A stretch of DNA of 64,000 nucleotides from Muraenolepis orangiensis (taxonomy: Eukaryota > Chordata > Actinopteri > Gadiformes > Muraenolepididae): contig CM051001.1 in the NCBI GenBank assembly GCA_027704905.1, positions 36,998,890 to 37,062,889 of the forward strand, given 5' to 3'. The translations under genes were made by a program, and so were the position numbers. Position 1 is the first letter of the stretch, and every line of letters starts with the position of its first letter. Of the stretch, positions 45,655 through 57,500 are shown one piece after another. The notes under the pieces were generated by a model. The model was given only the letters and a program-made list of their open reading frames with translations, ran no database searches and was not told the DNA's origin.

Positions 45655-45892
45655 TCAGTATAGCTCAGGAGGTCGAGCGGTCGCCTCACAGGTTGCTTGG
45701 TTCGATCCCTGCCTCCTCCTAGCAAAACCTGTCGGTGTCCTTGAGCGAGACACCTGTCTCCGCCGTCAGTGGATGAATGTGTGTATGAATGGGTGAATGT
45801 GAGGCTTGACTTGTAAAGACACGCACACACGTAAAGTGTGTGTGCGTGTCTTGAAAAGCGCAATATAAATGCAATGAATTATTATTATCCAC
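45655..45892 (+). mobile_element. tRNA-derived SINE, tail type B
   Basis: A box tagctcaggaggtcgagcgg (45661-45680), B box ggttcgatccc (45699-45709), body tgtccttgagcgagacacct, tail cttgaaaagcgcaatataaa then (ATT)n. A CG-rich palindromic patch (cacacgtaaagtgtgtgtgcgtgt) interrupts the tail. Same family as 37283-37502. Confidence 0.85.
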
Positions 45893-46387
45893 AAGCCGCT
45901 GAGACCAACTGTTGCTAAGGACATCTTCTAAGAGAAAGGGTGGGGTGACCCCCGTTGCTATGGATGATCAATAAGGTTCCTATGGCTGGTAATTGGTCTG
46001 TCCGTGATTGGCTCAAAGAAATACTGTAAAAGGAAGTATCATGTTGTCGTATTCAAATCAAGTTTTTGAAAAACAAGTGTAGCCTTAGTGTCACCAAGAA
46101 TAATATATAATATATATTATAATATAATTATAATATAATATAGGCTACTCACTCGTCAGCTTCTTGCATATAAGGCTGATGGTTCCTGTGTCTTTGAAAG
46201 TAAATCAGTTGCAAAATACAATCTTTACATTTTCACTCTGAACCAATGTTCCCATGGAGGAAGGGTTAACCCTAAACTCAATATTGGTTCAATCAAATCC
46301 AAGACATTGCATAAAAGTTAAATTGTGTGAAATTCATTACATGCTAATCTGCCTTAATATTGTATATGTATGTCTTACCTTGCCAAA
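45893..46387. other. No recognisable gene
   Basis: AT-rich intergenic DNA with a (TAATA)-type stretch at ~46105-46142. Confidence 0.55.
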
Positions 46388-47372
46388 TCTGAGTCTGGTT
46401 GAAGCAGCCTCACCTGGCCCCAGTCAGGCTGATTAGAGTCTGGTTGAAGCAGCCTCACCTGGCCCCAGTCAGGCTGATTAGAGTCTGGTTGAAGCAGCCT
46501 CACCTGGCCCCAGTCAGGCTGATTAGAGTCTGGTTTAAGCAGCCTCACCTGGCCTAGTCAGACTGATTAGAGTCTGGTTGAAGCAGCCTCACCTGGCCCC
46601 AGTCAGACTGATTGGAGTCTGGTTTAAGCAGCCTCACCTGGCCCAGTCAGACTGATTAGTCTGGTTTAAGCAGCCTCACCTGGCCCCAGTCAGGCTGATT
46701 AGAGTCTGGTTGAAGCAGCCTCACCTGGCCCCAGTCAGACTGATTAGAGTCTGGTTGAAGCAGTCTCATCTGGCCTGAGTCAGACTGATTAGAGTCTGGT
46801 TGAAGCAGCCTCACCTGGCCCCAGTCAGGCTGATTAGAGTCTGGTTGAAGCTGCCTCACCTGGCCCCAGTCAGGCTGATTAGAGTCTGGTTGAAGCAGCC
46901 TCATCTGGCCCCAGTCAGGCTGATTAGAGTCTGGTTGAAGCTGCCTCACCTGGCCCCAGTCAGGCTGATTAGAGTCTGGTTGAAGCTGCCTCACCTGGCC
47001 CCAGTCAGGCTGATTAGAGTCTGGTTGAAGCAGCCTCATCTGGCCCCAGTCAGGCTGATTAGAGTCTGGTTGAAGCTGCCTCACCTGGCCCCAGTCAGGC
47101 TGATTAGAGTCTGGTTGAAGCAGCCTCATCTGGCCCCAGTCAGACTGATTAGAGTCTGGTTTAAGCAGCCTCATCTGGCCCCAGTCAGACTGATTAGTCT
47201 GGTTTAAGCAGCCTCACCTGGCCCCAGTCAGGCTGATTAGAGTCTGGTTGAAGCAGCCTCATCTGGCCTGAGTCAGACTGATTAGAGTCTGGTTGAAGCA
47301 GCCTCACCTGGCCCCAGTCAGACTGATTAGAGTCTGGTTTAAGCAGCCTCACCTGGCCCCAGTCAGACTGAA
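46388..47372. repeat. 45-bp minisatellite, ~22 units
   Basis: Unit gaagcagcctcacctggccc then cagtcaggctgattagagtc and tggtt (45 bp), with shorter variants lacking gagt or cc. As 45 is a multiple of three, long frames are open on both strands (135 and 172 codons); they lack start context, introns or a recognisable domain. Confidence 0.97.
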
Positions 47373-47769
47373 TCCTCTACGGCTGGTCAGGCTGCACACC
47401 TGTGGGTCCTTGTTAATCAAGGCTCACAGGTTAAAGCAGCCTCCATCACACACACTCAGGAATTGTTCTAGTATGTTCCATCTGCTCAGCTTGTCAACCA
47501 CTACTAACTCTACAATAAACCAGAGCCCTGCTCATATGGTGTACTTGTTGTGAGAGGGACCTTAAAGCCATTTTACTGGCCACATGGCAGTACTCACAGC
47601 TACATAAGTGAATTGCCTTCAATCAGAAAACATTGTCTTCATCACCATCTGGTGCAATTCCACCGGTCTTTCTCACAAGTGTAGGGAGACACTGTGGAAG
47701 TGGAAGCTAAGTGGAGGAGCAAGAGGCGTATTGGGAGTGGGCGAAGTATATGTTGGACAAGGGCCTGCT
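47373..47769. other. No recognisable gene
   Basis: Unique spacer between two minisatellites; short frames only. Confidence 0.5.
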
Positions 47770-49560
47770 TGTAAACTACAGATGGAGGTAGAGCTACAGG
47801 TGTAGGTGGAGCTACAGTACAGGTGGAGCTGCACAGTACAGGTCTACAGTGGAGGTGGAGCTACGGTACAGGTGAAGGTGGAGCTACAGTTGAGGTGGAG
47901 CTACAGAACAGGTAGAGTTACAGTACAGAAGTAGCTACAGTACAGGTGGAGGTGAAACTACAGTACAGGTGGGGCTACAGAACAGGTAGAGGTACAGTAC
48001 AGGTGGAGCTACAGGACAGGTGGAAGTGGAGCTTCAGTACATGTGGAGCTAGAGTACAGGTAGAGCTACAGTACAGGTGTAGGTGGAGCTACAGTACAGG
48101 TGGAGCTACAGGACAGGTGGAGGTGGAGCTACAGTACAGGTAGAGCTACAGTACAGGTGTAGGTGGAGCTACAGGACAGGTGGAGGTGGAGCTACAGAAC
48201 AGGTAGAGGTACAGTACAGAAGTAGCTACAGTACAGGTGTAGGTGGAGCTACAGTACAGGTGGAGCTACAGGACAGGTGGAGGTGGAGCTACAGGACAGG
48301 TGGAGGTGGAGCTACAGAACAGGTAGAGGTACAGTACAGAAGTAGCTACAGTACAGGTGTAGGTGGAGCTACAGTACAGGTGGAGGTGGAGCTACAGTAC
48401 ATGTGGAGCTACAGTACAGGTGTAGGTGGAGCTACAGGACAGGTGGAGGTGGAGCTACAGTACAGGTGGAGGTGGAGCTACAGGACAGGTGGAGGTGGAG
48501 CTACAGTGGAGGTGGAGCTACAGGACAGGTGGAGGTGGAGCTACAGAACAGGTAGAGGTACAGTACAGAAGTAGCTACAGTACAGGTGTAGGTGGAGCTA
48601 CAGGACAGGTGGAGGTGGAGCTACAGGACAGGTGGAGGTGGAGCTACAGTACATGTGGAGCTACAGTACAGGTGTAGGTAGAGCTACAGGTGTAGGTGGA
48701 GCTACAGGACAGGTGGAGGTGGAGCTACAGTACAGGTGGAGGTGGAGCTACAGGACAGGTGGAGGTGGAGCTACAGGACAGGTGGAGGTGGAGCTACAGT
48801 ACATGTGGAGGTGGAGCTACAGTACAGGTGGAGCTACAGGTGGAGGTGGAGCTAGAGTACAGGTGGAGCTACAGTACAGGTGGAGGTGAAGCTGCAATAC
48901 AGGTGGAGGTGGAGTTACAGCACAGGTGGAGCTACAGTGGAGGTGGAGCTACAGGACAGGTGGAGGTGGAGCTACAGTACAGGTGGAGGTGGAGCTACAG
49001 GACAGGTGGAGGTGGAGCTACAGGACAGGTGGAGGTGGAGCTACAGTACATGTGGAGGTGGAGCTACAGTACAGGTGGAGCTACAGGTGGAGGTGGAGCT
49101 AGAGTACAGGTGGAGCTACAGTACAGGTGGAGGTGAAGCTACAATACAGGTGGAGGTGGAGTTACAGTGCAGGTAGAGCTACAGTACAGGTGGAGGTGGA
49201 GCTACAGTACAGGTGGAGGTGGAGCTACAGTTCAGGAGGAGGTGAAGCTACAGAACAGGTAGAGGTGGAGCTACAGTTCAGGTGGAGGTGAAGCTACAGA
49301 ACAGGTGGAGCTACAGGTGTAGGTGGAGCTACAGTGTAGGTGGAGCTACAGTACAGGTGGAGCTACAGTACAGGTGGAGCTACAGCACAGGTGGAGCTAC
49401 AGTACAGGTGTAGGTGGAGCTACAGTACAGGTGGAGGTGGAGCTACAGTGAAGGTAGAGCTACAGTTCAGGTGGAGGTGAAGCTACAGTACAGGTGGAGG
49501 TGGAGCTACAGTTCAGGTGGAGGTGAAACTACGGACAGGGAGCTACAGTACAGGTGGAGG
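47770..49560. repeat. GGTGGAGCTACAGTACA minisatellite, ~1.8 kb
   Basis: Built from blocks ggtggagctacagtaca and ggtggaggtggagctacag in varying order. Longer duplicated segments are visible, e.g. a ~240-bp piece near 48696-48889 recurs at 48943-49136. Frames of up to 163 codons (VELQYRW-type) are repeat artefacts. Confidence 0.95.
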
Positions 49561-49844
49561 TTTGCAGACACAGACGTTGTTGCTGGTGAATTAAAGATGG
49601 GTCTAAATGTCTTTATTAAGTTTAACTCAATGTTTTGAATCCCTTTAACAAAAAAGGTTATTAAGTTGGTCAATTTCAAATACTATTTTATTTGCACTAA
49701 TGAAAACATTTCACACAAGTGATTCATAATTATGATACATGTGATTCATATTTAGAACATGTGATTCATATTTAGAACATTGCACATTACACCCCAACCC
49801 CATGGGACCACATCAAGGCACTGTTTAAAGAATCCAGAAGAACA

Positions 49845-51205
49845 CATGGAGGATAACCCTAGTAGAACATGGAGGATAACCCTAGCAGAACATGGAGGAT
49901 AACCCTAGTAGAGGATAACCCTAGTAGAACATGGAGGATAACCCTAGTAGAACATGGAGGATAACCCTAGTAGAACATGGAGGATAACCCTAGTAGAACA
50001 TGGAGGATAACCCTAGTAGAGGATAACCCTAGTAGAACATGGAGGATAACCCTAGTAGAACATGGAGGATAACCCTAGTAGAACATGGAGGATAACCCTA
50101 GTAGAGGATAACCCTAGTAGAACATGGAGGATAACCCTAGTAGAACATGGAGGATAACCCTAGTAGAGGATAACCCTAGTAGAACATGGAGGATAACCCT
50201 AGTAGAACATGGAGGATAATCCTAGTAGAACATAGAGGATTACCCTAGTAGAACATGGAGGATAAACCTGGTAGAACATGGAAGATAACCCTAGTAGAAC
50301 ATGGAGGATTACCCTAGTAGAACATACAGGATAACCCTAGTTGAACATGGAGGATTACCCTAGTAGAACATGGAGGATAAACCTGGTAGAACATGGAAGA
50401 TAACCCTAGTAGAACATGGAGGATTACCCTAGTAGAACATACAGGATAACCCTAGTAGAACATACAGGATAACCCTAGTAAAACATGGAGGATAACCCTA
50501 GTTGAACATAGAGGATAACCCTAGTTGAACATGGAGGATAACCCTAGTAGAACATGGAAGATAAACCTGGTAGAACATGGAGGATAACCCTAGTAGAACA
50601 TGGAGGATTACCCTAGTAGAACATACAGGATAACCCTAGTAGAACAGACAGGATAACCCTAGTAAAACATACAGGATAACCCTAGTAGAACATACAGGAT
50701 AACCCTAGTAAAACATACAGGATAACCCTAGTAAAACATACAGGATAACCCTAGTAGGACATGGAGGATAACCCTAGTAGAACATGGAGGATAACCCTAG
50801 TTGAACATGGAGAATAGCCCTAGTAGAACATGGAGGATAACCCTAGTTGAACATGGAGGATAACCCTGGTAGAACATGGAGGATAACCCTAGTAGAACAT
50901 GGAGGATAACCCTGGTAGAACATGGAGGATAACCCTAGTAGAACATGGAGGATAACCCTAGTAGAACATGGAGGATAACCCTAGTGGGACATGGAGGATA
51001 ACCCTAGTAGAACATGGAGGATAACCCTAGTAGAACATGGAGGATAACCCTAGTGGGACATGGAGGATAACCCTAGTAGAACATGGAGGATAACCCTAGT
51101 TGAACATGGAGGATAACCCTAGTAGGACATGGAGGATAACCCTAGTAGAACAAGGAGGATAACCCTAGTGGGACATGGAGGATAACCCTAGTAGAACATG
51201 GACAT
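49845..51205. repeat. 23-bp minisatellite, ~58 units
   Basis: Unit acatggaggataaccctagt (+aga), with blocks marked by variants (tacagg, gtgggac, attacc, acctgg). It contains AACCCTA. It lies 350 bp beyond the srpk3 stop codon, so may be in its 3' UTR or flank. Confidence 0.97.
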
Positions 51206-51557
51206 TGCTTGCATTCCAGCAGAAAAAACCTACTAGTACTACAGCTTTACTGATAGCGATCAATAGTTTAAAGTATTGTTTTAAGTCCATGTGAAATTGA
51301 AATATAATGAAGACTATCAATACAAAACCATCATGTTTGCATGATGCGAAGCATAGTTGGGCATCCATCTTTGTTAACCAACTTAAAGAATATAACCTGC
51401 ACATCAGCACTTGTGTCAAAATGACCTTCCTAAGAGATTTGGCTTTTTGAAAATCATATAGAAGGGAAGGTGGTCTCCTTTAACCCAGACTCCAGCCCAG
51501 ACCTGAAGGACTATTGAGTATGGGGTGTGTCCAGGTCAGGGTTAGGGTGTGTCCAGG
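51206..51557. other. srpk3 3' flank / probable 3' UTR
   Basis: Unique sequence between the stop codon and the 23-bp minisatellite; no clear minus-strand AATAAA close to the stop was found. Confidence 0.5.
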
Positions 51558-54500
51558 TCAGGGTGTGCTGAGCCAGGGGTGGTCTAGACACTGGGAGGCG
51601 CTGGCCCGTGTCTGGGGGTCTGGCTCCAACATGATGAGGAGGAAGTCACTGAACTGGGCAGCTCGCTCCAGTGGCCACTCGTACTTCTCCAACAGAACTT
51701 CGAACAGAGCCCACGGCTTCAGGCTGGAGATATGACGCAGCTCACCTGCAAAAACACCCCCACAAACATCACTAACCCCAACCCTACTATCAAAGCCCTA
51801 ACCATACTCTCTAACCCAACTATCTAACTGTACTATCTAACCCTCTAACTATACTATTTAACCCCAAACCTATTATCCAACCCTACTATTTAACCATACC
51901 ATCTAACCCCTAACGATACTATCTTACCCCCTAACCCTACTATCCAACCCTGCTATCTAACCCCTTACTCTACTATCTAACCCCTAATCATACTTTATAA
52001 GGTGGAGGTTAGAGACTGACCTCTTCTATCAAAGTATTCTCTGGAGTATCTTCCAGACAGGGCGAAGGGAACTGGAATCGGCCCCAATAGCTCGATGATG
52101 TGGGCAATATGATCTGTAGGACAACAGTAAGAACAACACACATTCACTCATGATATCACAGTCTGCTAACAGTCAGACTAACATTTGCTAACAAATAACA
52201 AGTACCAAGAGATGTGTAGAGGAAGAAGAGAAGAAGACCCAAGACTGAGCATTGTGGAACCCCAGTAGTCAGTCTGCGTGGTTCTGACACAGACCCTCTC
52301 AGTGCCACCCGGTAGGAGCGACCCATCAGGTAAGAGAGTGCAGAGCCGAGACACTCATCCCCTCAAGGGTGGAGAGGAGAATCTGGTGGTGCTCTGTGAC
52401 AAATGCTGCAGACAGGTCCAGGAGTATCAGGAGAGAGAATTCGCTCAAGCAGCATGGAGCGACTCTGTGACTGCCAGGAGGGCAGTCTTGGTCGAGTAAA
52501 CTGCCTTGAAACCGGAATCCAAGAGGCTGTACTAGTGGACGTACAAGGACAGTTGATTGAAGACCACACGTTCAACAGTTTTGGATAGAAAAGGTGGAAG
52601 GGAAACCTGTCTGTAGTTCTTGACCTCTGAGGGGTGAATCAATGTTTGTTGCACATTGTATATGATAAAAAGTCAGTGGACACCCCTTTTAATTAATGAG
52701 TTCAGGTGGTTCAGCCACACCCATTGGTAAAAAGTGCATAAAATCCAGACCATTCAAGATTCAAGATTTTGGTTTAGTACAATAGAATGCTTACTTCCCA
52801 TTCCCTCCCGCAGAATGAAATTCCTACAGTATAACACTATATGCTATACTATGTACAACACTATACTATAACCTCTACACAATTAAAAGAACAATAAAGT
52901 GACTGATGGATGATGTATTGAATTGTACAAGAAGCATTTTAAAAGCATTTTAAAGTGCCAGTAGTGCAGCAGCATCATGAATACACTGCAGTACAGTGCA
53001 TAAACTGTAATGAGTCCAGAAAGTCCAGCAAAAGTATGATAGTGTATGATAGTGTAATGTAATATGGATGACAATGTAATGATAGTGGCAGCACTCCTCG
53101 CAGTTCAGTAGGCGCACTGCCTGTGGATAAAAACTGTCCTTGAACCTGGTAGTCCTGGATAGTTGTACAGATGCTGCGGAACTGACGACAAAACGTAGGG
53201 GAGAGAGGAGATGGTGCCCAGGGTGGTTGCCCCTTTGTGATGGAGATGGCCTTATTCCGACATCTGGTCCTAAAGATCTCCTCAATGCATGGAAGTGCAC
53301 ATCCGATGATCTTCTCTGCCGTCCTCACGACCCTCTGGATGGCTTTCTTGTCCTGGGCAGTGGTGTTGCCGTACCACACAGTGACGCCACCCGTCAGGAC
53401 GCTCTCTACGGTGCCACGGTAGAAGTTCACCAGCCACAGTTTATCTATGCCGCTTCTCGTGAGGCACTGCAGGGCATAGAGGCGCTGGTGTGCCTTCTTC
53501 AGCATGACCTCCGTGTTGCAGGTCCATGCCAGATCGTCGGAGATCTGTAGTCCCAGGAAATGGAAGCAGCTGACGATTTCCACCGGTGTCCCGTCCAGGC
53601 TGATGGTTGAGTGGGTGCCCCGGTGGTTCCTGAGGTCCACGATGTGCTCCTTGGTCTTGCGGACATTCAGTGCAAGGCTGTTGTCCTCACACCATCGCGT
53701 CAGCTGGACAACCTCATCTTTGAACTCTGTTTCGCCGCTCTCGCTTATGAGGCCGATGACTGTGTTGTTGTCTGCAAACTTGATAATCTGATTGTTGCGG
53801 TGTGTGGACGGTGAGTACAGCCGGGGACTGAGGTATCTGGTCTTGTCAACTGGTGTGGGTCAAGGGAGTTTGGGATGGAAAAGTGTATGTGTGACATGAC
53901 CTGTTCCTCCAGGCACTTCATGGCTATGGGTGTTAAAGCCACTGGACGATAATCATTGAGACCCGTTTGCCTTTGTCCACGGCACAATGGTTGTCTCTTT
54001 GAAGCACACTGGGACAACAGACTGTTGCAGTGATGCATTGTAGATTTCCGTGAACACAGGAGCCAGCTGATCAGCGCAGATCTTGAAGACACAGGATGGA
54101 ACTGCATCTGGGCCGGCTGCCTTTACCCTCCAAAGGAAATCTTCCAGCTATTCGTTTTTTACATCCAACCACATTTACATTCAACCATGGGCTGATGCGA
54201 ACATCACATTGGACAAACTTTATAATGTACATGCCCACCAGGTCTGTTCGTTCATTCCCGAACCGGTTTCACAACAGGTGACTCCAATTCCTACAAGAAG
54301 GCCAAGTACGACTCAAAAAAGCCATCTAGGGTCTGAGGGTCCTCTCCAACTACAAGGGGAGCTCAGGAGGAGTTACCAACAACGACCCCAACCTACCAGA
54401 CGAGCTGAACACTTTGTACACTCGTTTTGAAAGGGGAAACTCTTGAGCCGACCAACAAATTGAACATTCACCCAGAGGACTACGTTCAACAACTGTCCGA

Positions 54501-57500
54501 GGCCAAGGTCCGCAGAACCTTAAGGAGGGTGAAGGCAGGGAAGGCAGCCCGGCCCAGATGGATTTTCATCCTGTGTCTTAAAGACCTGTGCTGAACAGCT
54601 GGCTCCTGTGTTCAAGGACATCTACAACGCATCACTGCAACAGTCTCCCAGTGTGCTACAAAGAGACAGCCATTGCGCTGTTACCCAAAACGTTGTCGTA
54701 GTGGCTTTCTCCCGCTTCCGGCGCTGCGACGAGCGGCAGCCAGCAACAGTTGCTCCCCCTCCCCTCTTACTTTTTAGTTATTTATTCTTATATTATTATT
54801 GTTTTTAGTATAGTTTTTTGTTAAGTAGTTGTGCAACCCTCAGCCAACTATGTTTAGGGAAGTTTTTGCCGTGTTTCTCATTCTGGGGACACTGTTACTG
54901 AACCGTGTCTCCGTCGCGGCTCAACATTACGGCGGAGCCATTGTCTACGCGCGGAGTCAGCTGTTGTCGCTACAACAGACCTCGCTGCTACGGGAGAGGC
55001 CCGACATCCCCGACCTCCCCAGGGAGCTGAGGAGGACGTACAGGGGACGCAAGGCTGGACGTGTACAGGGGACGCAAGGCTGGACGTAAACAGCGGGAGA
55101 GGAAGCGGAGATATAAACCATATCTCCCTTCCATCACCATGGGGAACATGAGGTCGCTGAGGTCGCTAGCGAACAAGATGGACGAGCTAGCGGGCCTGGT
55201 GAGGACCCAGCGGGTGTACCGGGAGAGCAGCGTGCTTTGTTTCACGGAGACGTGGCTCCACGAGGACACCCCGGACTCCAATGTTACCGTGGACGGCTTT
55301 CTGACCGTCCGGGCGGACAGGACGCACCGGGAGAGTGGCAAGAGGAAAGGTGGGAGTCTGCGGCCATACTATCTGCCGCGAGAGTTCTCCCACGTGCTTC
55401 TTGTTGTTTACATTCCACCGTCGGCAAACGCGGCGCTCACGTGTGACGTCACCCACTCCGTCGTCGCGAGACTTCAGACACAGCACCCAGAAGCATTCAT
55501 CGCGATATCTGGGGACTTCAACCACGTGACTCTGGCTGCAACACTGCCCACCTTCAAGCAGTGTGGACTGTCCCACCAGGGAAAACAAGACACTGGACCT
55601 GCTGTATGCCAATGTTAAGGAGGCATACAGCGCCACCGCCCTTCCTCCTCTTGGAAGGTCAGACCACAACCTCATCCACCTTCGGCCCCTGTGTAGGCCT
55701 CTAGTCCAGCGGCTGCCTGTGACCACAAGGACTGTGAGGAGATGGTCACAGGAGGCCGATGAGGACTTGCGGGGCTGCTTTGAGTCAACAGACTGGGATT
55801 TCCTCTGTGATTTGCATGGAGAGGACCTTGATGATCTCACGGAATGTATAACAGGGTACATCAACTTCTGTGTGGACAGTGTTGTTCCCACAGAGACTGT
55901 ACGCTGTTTCCCCAACAACAAGCTGTGGGTCACCCGAGACATCAAGGTCCTGCTCAATGAGAAGAAGAGGGCTTTCAGAGACGGGGACAGGGAGCAGATG
56001 AGGCGGGTTCAGAGGGAGCTGAAGGAGAGGATCCAGCAGGGCAAAGACAACTACAGGAGGAAGCTGGAGCACAAACTTCAGCAGAACAACCTGAAGGATG
56101 TGTGGAGTGGCATGAGGAGCATCACTGGCTACAAACAACCTGGTAGCCAGACAATAGGGGGGGGTCCTGACCGGGTCAACGAGTTGAATTTGTTTTTCAA
56201 TAGATTCAATGAGTGGGCTCCGGTCTACCCCCCCTCCCCCAGCCCCTCTACAACCATTCCCCTCCAGCCCCCCAGCCCTGCTGTCCCCCCTCCCCCACCG
56301 TCCCTCTCCAGCGACAACATACCGGTTCTCTCTCCCCCACCACCACTACCTCACCCCTCCCCCATCAACACAACAGAGACACTTCCTGCCCCCACACACG
56401 GCACACAGACCTTCACAGCTGAGCAGGTGAGGAAAGTGCTGTGCAGGCTCCACCCAGGCAAGGCTGCAGGTCCTGACGGCGTCAGCCCGAGGGTCCTCAA
56501 AACGTGTGCTGCCCAGCTGAGTGGAGTCCTGCAGTACATCTTCAACCTGAGCATGAGACTGGAGAGGGTCCATGTGCTGTGGAAGACATCCTGCCTGGTG
56601 CCGGTTCCGAAGAAGGCACGTCCCAGCACCTCTAACGACTACAGACCGGTGGCGCTGACGTTCCACGTGTCGAAGTCCTTTGAGAGGCTGGTCCTGTCAC
56701 TTCTTCGGCCCCTGGTCAGATCATCGCTGGATCCTCTTCAGTTTGCCTACCAGCCGAAACTGGGAGTGGAGGACACCATCATCTTCCTGCTTCATCGTGC
56801 CTACGCCCACTTGGACAGACCCGGGAGCACTGTGAGAATCATGTTTTTCGACTTCTCCAGTGCGTTCAACACCATCCGGCCTGCCCTGCTGGGGAATAAG
56901 CTGACGGCGATGAAGGTGGACTCTTCCCTGGTTTCCTGGATTACTGACTATTTGACGGGTCGTCCACAGTTTGTCAGACTGCAGGACTGTGTGTCTGACA
57001 CTGTGGTCAGCAGCATTGGTGCTCCACAGGGAACGGTTATTTCCCCATTCCTGTTCACCCTTTACACCTCAGACTTCCAGTATAACTCTGTGTCCTGCCA
57101 TCTGCAGAAGTTCTCGGACGACTCTGCAGTTGTTGGTTGTGTCAGCGAGGGAAACGATGAGGAGTACAGGGGCGTCGTGGACTCCTTCGTTGAGTGGTGT
57201 GAGCTGAACCACATGCAGCTCAACACAGACAAGACGAAGGAGATGGTGGTGGACTTCCGCAGGAGGAAATCTACCCCCACACCCATTTCCATCAAGGGTG
57301 TGTCCGCCGAAGTTGTTCAGGAATATAAATACCTGGGAGTTCACCTGGACAACAAACTGGTCTGGGCCAAGAACTCTGAGGCTGTGTACAAGAAGGACCA
57401 GAGCCGTCTCTACTTCCTGCGGAGGCTCTGTTCCATCAACGTTTGTAACAAGATGCTAAAGATGTTCTACCAGTCGGTGGTAGCCAGTGCCATCTTCTCC

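Noticed and set aside
46656..47207. Overlapping 172- and 135-codon repeat ORFs on both strands
   Set aside because: 45-bp unit is a multiple of three; no promoter, introns or domain.
47946..49638. VELQYRW/GGGATGQ repeat ORFs
   Set aside because: Minisatellite artefact in a unit whose length is often a multiple of three.
53140..53791. Plus-strand 136- and 95-codon ORFs
   Set aside because: Shadows of the minus-strand L2 reverse-transcriptase fragment.
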